Below are positions 27,001 to 36,603 of a stretch of 64,000 bases of DNA, piece by piece. The position numbers were made by a program, and so were the translations under genes. The stretch is taken from assembly GCA_964436955.1 (NCBI GenBank), contig CAYTFC010000004.1, forward strand, positions 6,194 through 70,193, given 5' to 3'. Each line of letters starts with the position of its first letter. The first letter of the stretch is position 1. Below the pieces are notes generated by a model. That model did no database searches and was not told the origin of the DNA. It saw only the letters and a program-made list of their open reading frames with translations. Origin of the DNA: CAMFKD01 sp964436955 (GTDB lineage: Bacteria; Chlamydiota; Chlamydiia; Chlamydiales; JAJFMA01).

Positions 27001-27229
27001 GACTTATAGGATTCGTCCTCTCATCATGGCAGTCGCTTTAAATATTTTTGGAATGCTACCCATTATCTGGAGCACTGGTGTTGGTTCGGATGTTGCTAAA
27101 CGCATTGCAGTTCCTCTTTGGGGCGGTTTGCTCTCACTTACCTTTCTCACAATTTGCGTTATCCCTGCTATTTACGTCATTTGGCGAAGTTTTCATCTAA
27201 AAAAGAAGCCAACACAACCAAACACTTAA
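24041..27229 (+). CDS. cusA: Heavy-metal RND pump, CusA type (copper/silver)
   Basis: 1062 residues. The N-terminus has SPIDALPDLSDTQVIIFTEW, a CusA hallmark. The first membrane block contains AIGDVVDAAVVMTENAHT (about residue 400), distinguishing it from the CzcA-type pump at 3292. PGISIEAAKEL, MPIKARIDMLTTGIRTPIG and PLTLLGKVEAVMGPPMIKDE follow the order of CusA. The local insertion with repeated GMSGEKQAMSGGK is methionine- and glycine-rich. It exports Cu(I)/Ag(I) from periplasm and cytosol through CusBC (established for the family). Confidence 0.93.
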   Translation: MIASIIEFCARNRFIVVICTALILLWSAWAIHKSPIDALPDLSDTQVIIFTEWMGRSPNLIEDQITYPLVTTFLGAPKVKLVRGFTMFGMSFVYVIFEDGTDIYWARSRTLEYLSKMQGRLPPGVTPQMGPDATGVGWVFEYALVDESGKYSLQELRSFQDWYLRYWLTSVPGVAEVASVGGYEKEYQVEIDPVKLQAFELSLADVKQAIDQSNLDVGGRVIELAEHEYAVRGRGYITDKTMLEKVVVGTDGKGTPILIKDIAHVQIGGNIRRGLVELDGEGEVVGGIVVMRYGENAREVINRIKAKLEEMASSFPPGVKLITTYDRSGLIEHSMATLSEALIEEIIIVSIIIMLFLFHFRSTLVAIITLPIAVMVSFIPMFYQSLTVNIMSLAGIIIAIGDVVDAAVVMTENAHTKLEAANGQGDRNEIIIQAAKEIGPSIFATLLVTVIAFLPVFTLQAQEGRLFSPLAFTKTYAVAFGAILGITLVPALMVTFIRGKIRPAMKNPINRWMVAIYRPLLNFCVKFRYLVVVLAIIGSLITIPVFMRLGSEFMPPLDEETILFMPITVPGISIEAAKELLQLQDKILKSFPEVERVFGKAGRAETSTDPAPLSMTETVVMLKPKSEWRSGMTKEKLEKEMNEALKIPGVQNAFTMPIKARIDMLTTGIRTPIGIKVFGTDLFKINEIGQELEGILKMVPGTRSVYAEREIGGFFIDFIPDREAIARYGLRLMDVFDVIETAIGGLDVTTTIEGRERYKINVRYPRDLRNDIEKLRNVLVPIPKQQGAQGAGMSGEKQAMSGGKVAQVPLTLLGKVEAVMGPPMIKDEMASLNGWVYVDIEGRDIGGYVKEAKETVNKNLKLPQGYYLKWTGQYEFLERIQALMLWVVPLTILLIAIILYFNFKGIAQTLIVMLSVPFAAIGAIWLMYSLSYNTSVAVWVGMIALLGIAAQTASIMMVYLEEGYEKWKIEGKLTTVAELETMTVEHGTYRIRPLIMAVALNIFGMLPIIWSTGVGSDVAKRIAVPLWGGLLSLTFLTICVIPAIYVIWRSFHLKKKPTQPNT

Positions 27230-27239
27230 GGAGATGACG

Positions 27240-29948
27240 ATGGAACCGAAAAAAATAAATACATGGTGGAATCAATCTCCTGAAGAAATTTGCCGCAATC
27301 TTAAAACAGATCTTCACCGAGGATTATCTAGAGAAGAAGCAGAGAAACGACTGCAAGAATTTGGGCCTAACCAACTGCCCGAACAAAAAAGGGTTTCTCC
27401 TCTTACATTGCTTATCAACCAATTCTCAAGTTTCATTGTTTGGACTTTAATAGCTGCAGCCTTTATCGCCGGCTTCTTAGGTGAATGGGTGGATGCGACA
27501 GCAATTGGTGTGATTGTCGTTCTTAACGGACTCCTTGGTTTTTTTCAAGAATTTCGAGCTGATAAATCTCTTGCTGCTTTGCGCAAGATGGCCACTCTAA
27601 CTTCTAAAGTCATTCGAAACGGAGAATTGCAAACGCTCCCTTCTGAAAAAATTGTCCCCGGAGATCTCGTTTTGATTGAGGCAGGTGATCGAATTCCTGC
27701 AGATGGGAGAATCATTCAATCAATTGAGTTGTCAACACAGGAAGCAGCTTTAACCGGTGAGTCCATGCCGATTCATAAAATTGCAGACCCATTAGAGAAA
27801 CCAGATCTTTCAGTTGGCGACAAGAAAAACATGGGATTTCTCGGAACGGTTGCTGTCAGTGGAAAAGGCTACATGATTGTCACAGAAACCGGCCTTCAAA
27901 CAGAACTTGGCAAAATTGCTTCGCTTTTACAGGGGGGAAGAGAAGAACAGACACCTCTTCAAATTCGACTAGAAGAGTTGGGACATCGTTTAGTGTGGAT
28001 TTGCTTGGGAGTCGTGGCTTTAGTTTTTGCATTAGGTTTCTTTCGAGGGCAACCCTTGGTTGAAAATCTCCTTATTTCCATCAGTCTTGCTGTTGCCGCC
28101 ATTCCGGAAGGCCTTCCTGCTATTGTGACAATAGCCTTATCCATTGGCGTTCGTAAAATGGCAAAGCGCAATGCACTAGTTCGTAGGCTCCCCTCTGTTG
28201 AAACATTAGGATGTACGAGTGTTATTTGTACGGATAAAACAGGAACCCTAACGCAAAATGAAATGATGGTTAGATCGATTTGGGTAAATGGTTCATTTGT
28301 GGATGTAATGGGAGTGGGATATAACCCTGAGGGTGATTTTAAAGTCAAAGACGCCAAAATTAATTTCCAGGATAATCCTGAGCTGATCATGGCTCTCAAA
28401 ATCGGCACTCTATGCAACAGTGCGGAGCTGCATCAAAATCCTGAAAAAGGGTGGAGTATTGCTGGGGATCCAACGGAAGGGGCTCTTTTAACGGTGGCTG
28501 GAAAAGCCCAGCTTTTTAAACAAGATTTGGAGCAGAAGAACCCTATACTCGGTGAAATTCCTTTTGACTCTGAGAGAAAGAGAATGAGTATGGCAAGGCA
28601 AACAGACGAGGGCTCCATGCTTTTTACCAAAGGAGCTACTGACGTTATTCTAGCTCATACTGAGTTCATTCTTCTTAATGGTAAGGTCGAACCTCTAACG
28701 GATGAGCGTAAAAAAAGTATTTTAGATGCAAATGCTTCTCTAGCAAGCCAGGCGCTTCGGGTACTCGCCGTAGGCTATCGTCCTTTGCCACAAGAAGTAA
28801 AAATCGATCAATCGATTGAAGATCAACTTATTTTGGTTGGACTGATCGCTATGATGGATCCCCCAAGACCTGAAGTGAAGAAATCCATCGAAACCTGCAG
28901 AAATGCAGGGATCACCACTGTAATGATTACGGGCGATCATAAGGAAACAGCTGTTGCAGTGGCCAAGGAACTCAATTTGATGAAAGAGGGCGCCTTAGCC
29001 GTAACCGGGGCTGAACTCGAACAGATGGATGATCAACACTTAAAAGACAATGTGCGAAACATAGCCATCTATGCGCGCACTTCTGCTGCCCATAAATTAA
29101 GGATTGTCCGTGCCTGGAAATCGCTTGGAGAAGTCGTTGCCATGACCGGAGATGGCGTCAATGATGCACCTGCTATCAAAGAAGCAGATATCGGTGTGGC
29201 CATGGGCATCACAGGGACAGATGTCACAAAAGAAGCTTCCGACATGGTGATTTTAGACGATAATTTTGCTTCCATTGTTAATGCCGTTGAGGAAGGACGT
29301 GGGATTTACGATAACATTATTAAATTTGTCAATTATCTCATGTCCTCAAATATTGCCGAATTGCTTGTTATTTTTATGGGTATGCTGCTTGGCTTTAGAG
29401 ATCCATTAGGGAATCCTTTCGTTTCTCTTTCGGCTATTCAGCTTCTATGGTTGAATCTTGTCACAGATGGCTTTCCTGCAATTGCACTAGGGCTTGATCC
29501 TGTCGATCCAACTGCCATGAATCGTCCTCCAAGAAAATCTTCAGATTCCATTTTTCCTTTACGATTTGCCGTTCAATTATTCCTGACAGGTTTTGTGATT
29601 GCGGCTGGAACTCTTGCCGCTTGTCATTTTGGTCTAAGCCAAAGTGCAGAACTGGCTCAAACAATGGCATTCACAACCTTGGTCGTATTAGAAATTGTCA
29701 GAGTCCAAATGGTGCGATCCCAATACCATATGAGTATTTTTTCGAATCCCTATATCATCTTAGCTTTGGCTAGTTCACTTCTACTCCATCTACTTGTAGT
29801 TTACACTCCATTCCTACAAACAATCTTCGGAACAGTCCCTCTTAATTTAACCGAATGGGGTGTGATTTTGACAGTTGCCATTGTGGTATGGGTCATCAGC
29901 ACTTTCATAAATTTTTTATTCAAAAAACCACAGTTACAAAAAAGTTAA
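27240..29948 (+). CDS. Cation-transporting P-type ATPase, PacL/SERCA-like (type IIA)
   Basis: 902 residues. The ATG at 27240 is chosen because AAGGAG (27228-27233) is 6 bases upstream; an ATG at 27234 abuts it. An N-terminal cation-ATPase domain (WWNQSPEEICRNLKTDLHRG) is followed by TGES, PEGLPAIVTIALSIG, ICTDKTGTLTQNEM (Asp about 332), MTGDGVNDAPAIKEADIGVA and LWLNLVTDGFPAIALGLDPV. PEGLPA and NLVTDG are calcium-type ligands, so calcium or manganese is more likely than copper. Such ATPases often sit beside phosphoketolase genes. Motifs are intact. Confidence 0.9.
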   Translation: MEPKKINTWWNQSPEEICRNLKTDLHRGLSREEAEKRLQEFGPNQLPEQKRVSPLTLLINQFSSFIVWTLIAAAFIAGFLGEWVDATAIGVIVVLNGLLGFFQEFRADKSLAALRKMATLTSKVIRNGELQTLPSEKIVPGDLVLIEAGDRIPADGRIIQSIELSTQEAALTGESMPIHKIADPLEKPDLSVGDKKNMGFLGTVAVSGKGYMIVTETGLQTELGKIASLLQGGREEQTPLQIRLEELGHRLVWICLGVVALVFALGFFRGQPLVENLLISISLAVAAIPEGLPAIVTIALSIGVRKMAKRNALVRRLPSVETLGCTSVICTDKTGTLTQNEMMVRSIWVNGSFVDVMGVGYNPEGDFKVKDAKINFQDNPELIMALKIGTLCNSAELHQNPEKGWSIAGDPTEGALLTVAGKAQLFKQDLEQKNPILGEIPFDSERKRMSMARQTDEGSMLFTKGATDVILAHTEFILLNGKVEPLTDERKKSILDANASLASQALRVLAVGYRPLPQEVKIDQSIEDQLILVGLIAMMDPPRPEVKKSIETCRNAGITTVMITGDHKETAVAVAKELNLMKEGALAVTGAELEQMDDQHLKDNVRNIAIYARTSAAHKLRIVRAWKSLGEVVAMTGDGVNDAPAIKEADIGVAMGITGTDVTKEASDMVILDDNFASIVNAVEEGRGIYDNIIKFVNYLMSSNIAELLVIFMGMLLGFRDPLGNPFVSLSAIQLLWLNLVTDGFPAIALGLDPVDPTAMNRPPRKSSDSIFPLRFAVQLFLTGFVIAAGTLAACHFGLSQSAELAQTMAFTTLVVLEIVRVQMVRSQYHMSIFSNPYIILALASSLLLHLLVVYTPFLQTIFGTVPLNLTEWGVILTVAIVVWVISTFINFLFKKPQLQKS

Positions 29949-29963
29949 TAGGAATAAGACATT

Positions 29964-32372
29964 ATGGAACAGTTTACAGCTCTAGAATCAACTTTGGATC
30001 AGGAAGAGCTTAAAGAATCTCTTACCCCCTTAGAAATAAATAAGATCGATGCTTATTGGAGAGCTGCAAACTATCTTTCTGTGGGGCAAATTTATCTGCT
30101 AGATAATCCGCTTCTTAAAAAACCTCTCTCACTTCAACATATTAAGAGAAGGCTTTTAGGACACTGGGGAACAACACCTGGGTTGAATTTTATTTATGCC
30201 CATCTCAACCGTCTAATCAAAGCCCATGATCTCAACATGCTCTTTTTGGCTGGTCCTGGGCATGGTGGACCAGGGGTTGTCGCTAATGTCTATCTTGAGG
30301 GCACGTACTCCGAATTCTATCCAAACATCTCTCAAGACGAAGAAGGAATGAAGAAGCTCTTCAAGCAATTTTCTTTTCCTGGGGGAATTCCTAGCCATGT
30401 CGCACCTGAAACACCCGGATCAATCAACGAAGGAGGAGAACTCGGATATGTACTCTCACATGCATATGGAGCAATATTTGATAATCCCGATCTCATCGCG
30501 TGCTGCGTAGTCGGAGATGGAGAAGCTGAAACTGGACCGCTCGCAACGAGCTGGCATTCTAATAAATTTATCAATCCCATTCATGATGGTGCTGTACTCC
30601 CTATCCTCCATCTAAATGGCTTTAAAATTGCCAATCCTACAGTGCTTGCTCGGATTGATCGAGATGAATTAGAAGACCTCTTCCGTGGCTATGGTTATAA
30701 TCCCTATTTTGTTGCCGGATCAGATCCCGAAACTATGCATAAGCTGATGGCGGCAACACTAGATATTGTGATTGCTGAAATTAAGGAAATTCAACAGCTC
30801 GCACGTGTAAAAAATATCAGCAAACGGCCTCGCTGGCCAATGATTATTCTGCAAACGCCGAAAGGGTGGACCGGTCTTAAAGAAATTGATGGAAAGCAAG
30901 TTGAAGGTTCCTGGCGCTCACATCAGGTCCCATTTACAGACTTTGCCACTAATCCAAGTCGATTAAAACTTCTAGAAGATTGGATGAAAAGCTATCGACC
31001 AGAGGAACTCTTTGATGAACAAGGTAAGTTCAAGCCCGATCTGGCAGAGTTGGCTCCACATGGTACTCGTCGAATGGGATCTAATCCACATGCCAATGGT
31101 GGAATTTTATTAAGAGATCTGCGCATGCCTAATTTCCGCGATTATGCTGTTTCAGTGACTAAGCCTGGAATCGTTGAAGGAGAAGCCACGCGTATCTTGG
31201 GTCGCTTTTTGCGTGATATTATGAAACTGAATATGGACAGTCGAAATTTCCGTGTGATGGGGCCTGATGAGACCGCTTCAAATCGACTAGAGGCCTTGTT
31301 TGAAGTTACTGGGCGTGCATTTGATGGAAAGATCTATTCCAGTGATGATGATTATCTTTCACCAGATGGAAGGGTCATGGAAATGTTAAGCGAACATATG
31401 TGTCAAGGATGGCTTGAAGGTTATCTTTTGACGGGAAGACATGGTTTGTTCTCTTGCTACGAGGCTTTTATCCATATTATCGATTCGATGTTCAATCAAC
31501 ATGCAAAATGGTTGAAGACAACACGACGTATCCCTTGGCGCCGGCCGATTGCTTCATTAAACTATCTTTTAACTTCACATGTGTGGCGTCAAGATCACAA
31601 TGGATTTTCTCATCAAGACCCTGGATTTATCGACCATGTCGTGAATAAAAAAGCTGAAGTCATTCGAGTGTACCTACCACCAGACACAAATACACTACTT
31701 TCAGTGGCTAATCACTGCCTAAAAAGCAAGAACTACGTCAATGTGATTGTCGCTGGAAAACAACCAGCCCTTCAATATCTCACTATGGATGAAGCTGTTC
31801 AACATTGCTCTAAGGGTATTGGAATATGGAAATGGGCCAGCAATGACTTTGACAATGAACCTGATGTGGTCATGGCTTGTGCCGGTGACGTTCCTACCAT
31901 GGAAACTTTAGCTGCTGTAGACTTGCTTCGACGTCATGTTCCTGATTTAAAAGTTCGTTTTATCAACGTCATCGATTTGATGGTCCTTCAGCCGCAAAGC
32001 GAACATCCCCATGGTCTTTCAGATCAAGAGTTCGACGAAATATTTACAACAGATAAACCGATTATTTTTGCTTTCCATGGTTACCCTTGGCTAATTCATC
32101 GTCTTACATATAGAAGAGCAAACCACAAAAATCTTCATGTTAGGGGATATAAAGAGGAAGGGACAACGACTACACCTTTTGACATGGTCGTTCTCAATGA
32201 TCTCGATCGCTTCCATTTATTTGTTGATACAGTGGAAAGAGTGCCGCGATTTTCCAAGAGGACTGCTTACATAAGAGAATTGGCAGAAAGCAAATTACTG
32301 GAACACAAAAATTACATTCAAGAGTTTGGGGATGATCTTCCAGAAATTCGTGACTGGAAATGGCCTTATTAA
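29964..32372 (+). CDS. xfp: Xylulose-5-phosphate/fructose-6-phosphate phosphoketolase
   Basis: Thiamine-diphosphate enzyme splitting xylulose-5-P or fructose-6-P with phosphate to acetyl-phosphate plus glyceraldehyde-3-P or erythrose-4-P. 802 residues, full length. Signature EGGELGYVLSHAYGAIFDNP, ThDP/Mg motif VGDGEAETGP, LLAGPGHGG-like AGPGHGGPG and NGFKIANPT are all visible. The C-terminal part has VIDLMVLQP and FHGYPWLIH. It lies within a metal-resistance operon, 15 bases after the ATPase gene; it may supply acetyl-phosphate/ATP under metal stress or link to glycogen breakdown (inference). Confidence 0.94.
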   Translation: MEQFTALESTLDQEELKESLTPLEINKIDAYWRAANYLSVGQIYLLDNPLLKKPLSLQHIKRRLLGHWGTTPGLNFIYAHLNRLIKAHDLNMLFLAGPGHGGPGVVANVYLEGTYSEFYPNISQDEEGMKKLFKQFSFPGGIPSHVAPETPGSINEGGELGYVLSHAYGAIFDNPDLIACCVVGDGEAETGPLATSWHSNKFINPIHDGAVLPILHLNGFKIANPTVLARIDRDELEDLFRGYGYNPYFVAGSDPETMHKLMAATLDIVIAEIKEIQQLARVKNISKRPRWPMIILQTPKGWTGLKEIDGKQVEGSWRSHQVPFTDFATNPSRLKLLEDWMKSYRPEELFDEQGKFKPDLAELAPHGTRRMGSNPHANGGILLRDLRMPNFRDYAVSVTKPGIVEGEATRILGRFLRDIMKLNMDSRNFRVMGPDETASNRLEALFEVTGRAFDGKIYSSDDDYLSPDGRVMEMLSEHMCQGWLEGYLLTGRHGLFSCYEAFIHIIDSMFNQHAKWLKTTRRIPWRRPIASLNYLLTSHVWRQDHNGFSHQDPGFIDHVVNKKAEVIRVYLPPDTNTLLSVANHCLKSKNYVNVIVAGKQPALQYLTMDEAVQHCSKGIGIWKWASNDFDNEPDVVMACAGDVPTMETLAAVDLLRRHVPDLKVRFINVIDLMVLQPQSEHPHGLSDQEFDEIFTTDKPIIFAFHGYPWLIHRLTYRRANHKNLHVRGYKEEGTTTTPFDMVVLNDLDRFHLFVDTVERVPRFSKRTAYIRELAESKLLEHKNYIQEFGDDLPEIRDWKWPY

Positions 32373-32383
32373 AGGAAATATTA

Positions 32384-33775
32384 ATGACTAAATTACAAGT
32401 AATCGGAATAACAGCCCTCTCTCTTTTTATTTCTAGCTGTGCCCGTGTGCCGCATGGAAGTGAGGAGCAAGTGGTGGGCATCGTGCAAGAACGGATTGGA
32501 AAAGAAGTTCTCTGGAATCACTCTTGTTACGAGGATCCATGTATAAAAGCTTACATACAAGATCTAGTGTATCAAACGCTTACATCTGAGTCGGTTGTCC
32601 AAATTGCTCTTCTGAACAATCCCCAAATTCAAGCAACATTTGAAGAGCTTGGAATTGCTCAAGCAGATTTAGTTGAGGCTGGTCTTCTTTCCAATCCCGC
32701 TTTTGAAGTCGAGGTTCGCTATCCTCACGTAAAAAAATTAAGAACTAATATTGAATATCTTGTAACAGCGACATTCCTAGATATTTTCTTGGTGCCTCTT
32801 CGTACAAGATTGGCAACAGCAGAACTCGAACAGGCAAAACGCAGAGTTACCAATGAGATTTTAAATTTAGCCTTTGAGGTCAGACAAACTTATTATGAAC
32901 TCTTAGCTGAACAGCAAAAGCTCAAATACACGAGATCTATTGTCGAATTGACAAGTATTCATGGTGAAATTGTTTCAAGACAAAACATAGTAGGAAATGT
33001 CAATCGTCTCGATTTTCAGCAAGTGCAGGCTAGATTGTTAGAAGCCAAACTGGAAATCGCCAAAGAACAAACTAAAATTATTCGTCTTAGAGAGAAATTA
33101 AATAGACTCTTGGGTCTTAGCGAAGAAGTCTGCCTTCGTTTACCAGAAGAAATCCCAGAAGAGATCGATTACCAAGGGTTTGATCTTTGCGCCTTAGAAT
33201 CGATTGCTTTAGAAGAAAGACTAGACCTACAAGAAGCACGATTTGAAGTCATTCGATTAAGTCGAATGCTTGGGCTAAAAGATTGGTGGACATTTACAAA
33301 CCTAAAAGCTGGCCTTGCCGGTGAGCGCGATCCTGATGGATTAAACTTAGTGGGTTATGGAGTATCAGGAGAAATTCCAATTTTCAACTTTGGGCAAGCC
33401 GCCAGAATGCGCATTTTTGCTCAACTTAGACAAGCCCAAGATCGTTTTTTAGCCTTAGAAATACGCATTCTTTCCGAGGTAAGAGAAGCCCATAAACTTC
33501 TCATAAGCGATTTAGGAATGATCAATGATTATCGAGGGGGAATCATTCCTTTGCAAAGTAAAATCCTTAGTTCTTCAGAAGAATTATATAATGTAATGGG
33601 TCTTGGCGTTGATCGTCTTTTAGAAAACAAACGTCAGGAATTAGAAGCCTATCGAAACTATCTTGAAATTCTTAAAGATTACTGGGTAGCACGAGTCCAG
33701 CTTGATAAAGCATTGGGAGGTTATTTATTTCGCTTATTATCTCAAGACGGTTGCATCGAAGGAGCTATAGAATGA
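32384..33775 (+). CDS. TolC-family outer-membrane lipoprotein
   Basis: 463 residues from ATG 32384 (AAAGGAAA upstream; an earlier in-frame ATG at 32360 overlaps xfp). The signal peptide ends in a lipobox (TALSLFISSCARV, Cys about 19). OEP repeats are recognisable: ESVVQIALLNNPQIQATFEE, LLSNPAFEVEVRY and GEIPIFNFGQAARMR. It overlaps the multicopper oxidase gene by 4 bases, hinting that it serves copper handling. It is a third efflux-type channel in the window and has no own adaptor or pump gene. Confidence 0.87.
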   Translation: MTKLQVIGITALSLFISSCARVPHGSEEQVVGIVQERIGKEVLWNHSCYEDPCIKAYIQDLVYQTLTSESVVQIALLNNPQIQATFEELGIAQADLVEAGLLSNPAFEVEVRYPHVKKLRTNIEYLVTATFLDIFLVPLRTRLATAELEQAKRRVTNEILNLAFEVRQTYYELLAEQQKLKYTRSIVELTSIHGEIVSRQNIVGNVNRLDFQQVQARLLEAKLEIAKEQTKIIRLREKLNRLLGLSEEVCLRLPEEIPEEIDYQGFDLCALESIALEERLDLQEARFEVIRLSRMLGLKDWWTFTNLKAGLAGERDPDGLNLVGYGVSGEIPIFNFGQAARMRIFAQLRQAQDRFLALEIRILSEVREAHKLLISDLGMINDYRGGIIPLQSKILSSSEELYNVMGLGVDRLLENKRQELEAYRNYLEILKDYWVARVQLDKALGGYLFRLLSQDGCIEGAIE

Positions 33776-35610
33776 AAACTTGTTTTACCTTTTTAGGACT
33801 TTTTACCGCTTGCGCGCTTTATGGCCAAATGAATCATAACATGAGTTCGCCTAACTCTAAGATGGATCAATCTAACAAGCCTATTGAAGAAACAATGCAA
33901 GGAATGGACCAATCTCAAATGCAGAGTATGGATCATTCTAAGATGCAAAATATGCCTATGCAAGAGCACCAGCAAATGATGCAGAAAAATCAAATGGATC
34001 AAATGGAGAGAAACGAACAAAACATCCAAAAAAGCCGAGAGGGTGCCAAAAATGAGGATCAGCCCACAAAAGGAATCTTAAGGTATCCATCTGTCATCAC
34101 ACCTAATGTGGGTTCTCTTCCATGGAAAATGGATGGCGATGTAAAGGTATTTCACCTTATTGCCGAACCAATTCGTAGGGAATTTGCTCCTGGCTTTTGG
34201 GTTAACTGTTGGGGTTATAATGGATCAACTCCAGGTCCTACTATTGAAGCTGTCGAAGGAGATCGAGTCAGAATCCTTGTAACAAATAAACTAAATGAGC
34301 CTACATCCGTTCATTGGCATGGAATTATTTTACCAAATGGTATGGATGGAGTCGCAGGTTTGAATCAAAAAGCCATTCCACCTGGGGACACCTTCAAATA
34401 CGAATTTACTCTAAAGCAAAATGGTACATTTATGTATCACTCGCATTCGGATGAGATGACTCAAATTGCTTTTGGCATGGAAGGTTTTTTCATTATCCAT
34501 CCACGTAACGGCGATGATCCACCAATTGATCGTGATTTTGCAATCTTTTTACATGAATGGCGAGTTCCAATGGGAGCTAAAACACCCAATCCATTCGAAA
34601 TGCTCGATTTTAATTTATTTACTTTCAATAGCGTTTTATATCCTACTACCGAGTCGTTAGTTGTTAAAACTGGTGATCGGGTACGCATTCGCTTTGGAAA
34701 TGTCATGATGAACACTCACCCTATTCATATACACGGGCATGAGTTCTTAGTAACAAGAAAAGGAGGTAAAAGGCTTCCTCCTGCTGGACAATCTAGCGAA
34801 GTTACAGTGCTTGTTGCTCCAGGCGAAACAAGAGATATCGAATTCATTGCAGATAATCCTGGAGACTGGGCCCTGCATTGCCATAAATCCCATCATGTCA
34901 TGAATCAAATGCAACACGATCTTCCAAATTTAACAGGAATAAACAAGAAAGGGATCGAAGAGCGAATTAAACAATTTTTCCCAGACTTTATGGGCTTAAT
35001 GAATATCAATGGAATGGGGGATATGTTTGAAATGTATGGATCTAAAGAGATGATGGACATGGGATTTGAAATGAAATACCCATCAAATCTCTCACCAATC
35101 GGCAGTCCTGGCCCATTTGGTGTCATTGAAATGGGTGGCATGTTTACCATTTTCAAAGTTAGGGATAATTTAACCAGCTATGCTGATCCAGGTTGGTACC
35201 AGCATCCTCCAGGAACGGTCGCTGAATCTATTGACAATGGAAAAAATATGAACCAGATGAAACATCAAGATCATAATATGAATACGATGAATCCTCTTGG
35301 AATGAAACAAAATATGGGATCAATGGATCATGATATGCAAAATATGAAAGGGATGCAAATGCAAAATTCACCCCACAATATGAACACGGTCAGCTGGTTT
35401 AGTCAAGAAGAGGATCAAAAAGAACCGCATGGTCAAGAAAATACCAATTGGATGCAGAGTAAACCTGAAGACAGTATGGGCGGCCATATGGGTGGACATA
35501 TGCCTGGTGGGCAGAAGAAAAATATGAGTCCGAATATGCAGGGGATGTCTCATGATATGGATATGCCCAACATGAATGAGAATCTAATGCAACAACACCA
35601 AGGACACTAA
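33772..35610 (+). CDS. Methionine-rich multicopper oxidase
   Basis: 612 residues with a signal peptide (MKTCFTFLGLFTACALYGQ). Periplasmic copper oxidase expected to turn Cu(I) into less toxic Cu(II). The ligand motifs are all present: VHWHGIILP, YHSHSDEM, HPIHIHGHEF and LHCHKSHHVMNQM (type 1 copper Cys-His). Long Met/His/Gln-rich tails (about residues 20-85 and 500-612, with many MDHSKMQN- and NMNTM-type repeats) resemble copper-scavenging segments of CopA/PcoA. The start at 33772 overlaps the previous stop and has AAGGAG upstream. Confidence 0.92.
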   Translation: MKTCFTFLGLFTACALYGQMNHNMSSPNSKMDQSNKPIEETMQGMDQSQMQSMDHSKMQNMPMQEHQQMMQKNQMDQMERNEQNIQKSREGAKNEDQPTKGILRYPSVITPNVGSLPWKMDGDVKVFHLIAEPIRREFAPGFWVNCWGYNGSTPGPTIEAVEGDRVRILVTNKLNEPTSVHWHGIILPNGMDGVAGLNQKAIPPGDTFKYEFTLKQNGTFMYHSHSDEMTQIAFGMEGFFIIHPRNGDDPPIDRDFAIFLHEWRVPMGAKTPNPFEMLDFNLFTFNSVLYPTTESLVVKTGDRVRIRFGNVMMNTHPIHIHGHEFLVTRKGGKRLPPAGQSSEVTVLVAPGETRDIEFIADNPGDWALHCHKSHHVMNQMQHDLPNLTGINKKGIEERIKQFFPDFMGLMNINGMGDMFEMYGSKEMMDMGFEMKYPSNLSPIGSPGPFGVIEMGGMFTIFKVRDNLTSYADPGWYQHPPGTVAESIDNGKNMNQMKHQDHNMNTMNPLGMKQNMGSMDHDMQNMKGMQMQNSPHNMNTVSWFSQEEDQKEPHGQENTNWMQSKPEDSMGGHMGGHMPGGQKKNMSPNMQGMSHDMDMPNMNENLMQQHQGH

Positions 35611-36195
35611 ATGAACAAGCAATTAATTTTGGGTTTATTGTGTATGTTGTGCTTTACAGTTCTTTTTGGCCATGAAGAGCATAAAAGTATGGAGGAGAGC
35701 AAAACTCCACAAGAAAGCATCACTCCCTCTTCAGGTCAACCGACTGTTAAGCATTTTGGTGGTAGGCCATTAACTTGGACGCAATGGGTCGGAAGCTTTC
35801 ATTTTATTTTTCTACACTTCCCTCTTGCTTTGATCGCAATGACTGCTATTTCTGAGTTTTTATTTACTTGGTTCCAAAGGCCTATTTTTGATTATTCCTC
35901 TCGATTTATGTTAATTGCAGCGGCTGTTTTTTCGGTTCCTACGGCTTTATTAGGACTAACTTATAGTTATACAGCCTCTTATAGTGGAATACTTGCTGAT
36001 TTCATTTGGTGGCATATGTGGTTTGGAATAGCAACTGCTGTATTTGCAATCATTGTGGCTTTTCTTCGGGAACGATTAGGAAGAAGTAAGCTTTACTTTA
36101 CAAGTCTTTTTCTCTTGTTCCTGTTGGTAAATATCACAGGATATCTCGGAGGAGGAATGACATTTGGGCCTTACCACATGTATCCTCCTCTTTAA
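35611..36195 (+). CDS. DUF2231-like membrane protein
   Basis: 194 residues. A signal peptide (MNKQLILGLLCMLCFTVLFG) is followed by a His/Glu-rich stretch (HEEHKSMEE) and four hydrophobic helices. HFIFLHFPLALIAMT and the WWHMWFGIAT helix carry histidines suited to metal or haem binding, as in DUF2231 proteins. AAGGACAC precedes the start directly after the oxidase stop. It probably works with the oxidase at the inner membrane; the role is inferred. Confidence 0.65.
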   Translation: MNKQLILGLLCMLCFTVLFGHEEHKSMEESKTPQESITPSSGQPTVKHFGGRPLTWTQWVGSFHFIFLHFPLALIAMTAISEFLFTWFQRPIFDYSSRFMLIAAAVFSVPTALLGLTYSYTASYSGILADFIWWHMWFGIATAVFAIIVAFLRERLGRSKLYFTSLFLLFLLVNITGYLGGGMTFGPYHMYPPL

Positions 36196-36217
36196 CCAAA
36201 CCAAAATGGAGTGTTTT

Positions 36218-36598
36218 ATGGAAAATAAAGGAAATAACAAAGAAAACAATAAAGGATGCTGTTCAACACATGCTTCCTTTCCTCAAACAGATTCTAAAGA
36301 AATGCAAAAATTAATGGAATGCATGAGCGTTTGTGCTGCTTGTTCCAAAATGTGCATTGATCAAGGTCAAAAGAAAACAGCAGCTTTATGCGCTGAATGT
36401 GCTGACGTATGTTCTCTAGCAATAAAAGCTCAAAGCAATCAGTCAGAATTTCAACATCAGATCATGGACCTTTGTGCACAAATATGTCGAAAATGTGCAG
36501 AAGAATGCAAAAAAATGAAAGTTGACCACTGTCAAGAATGTGCAGAAGTTTGTACTCGCTGTGCTGAGTCTTGTTCAACAGCTCATAGCCATCATTAA
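36218..36598 (+). CDS. csp: Cysteine-rich four-helix copper-storage protein (Csp/DUF326)
   Basis: 126 residues from the ATG at 36218 (TGGAG 6 bases upstream; frames starting at 36164 or 36206 overlap the membrane-protein gene). About 17 Cys occur, mostly as CxxC/CxxxC along helices: CMSVCAACSKMC, LCAECADVC, LCAQICRKCAEEC and CQECAEVCTRCAESC. This is the pattern of Csp proteins, whose helical bundles hold many Cu(I) ions. No signal peptide, so a cytosolic Csp3-like form. The His-rich end (AHSHH) may aid loading. Last gene of the copper operon. Confidence 0.88.
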   Translation: MENKGNNKENNKGCCSTHASFPQTDSKEMQKLMECMSVCAACSKMCIDQGQKKTAALCAECADVCSLAIKAQSNQSEFQHQIMDLCAQICRKCAEECKKMKVDHCQECAEVCTRCAESCSTAHSHH

Positions 36599-36603
36599 TC
36601 CTC

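Noticed and set aside
36164..36217. Longer N-terminus for the copper-storage protein
   Set aside because: It overlaps the membrane-protein gene; the ATG at 36218 has a good ribosome-binding site.
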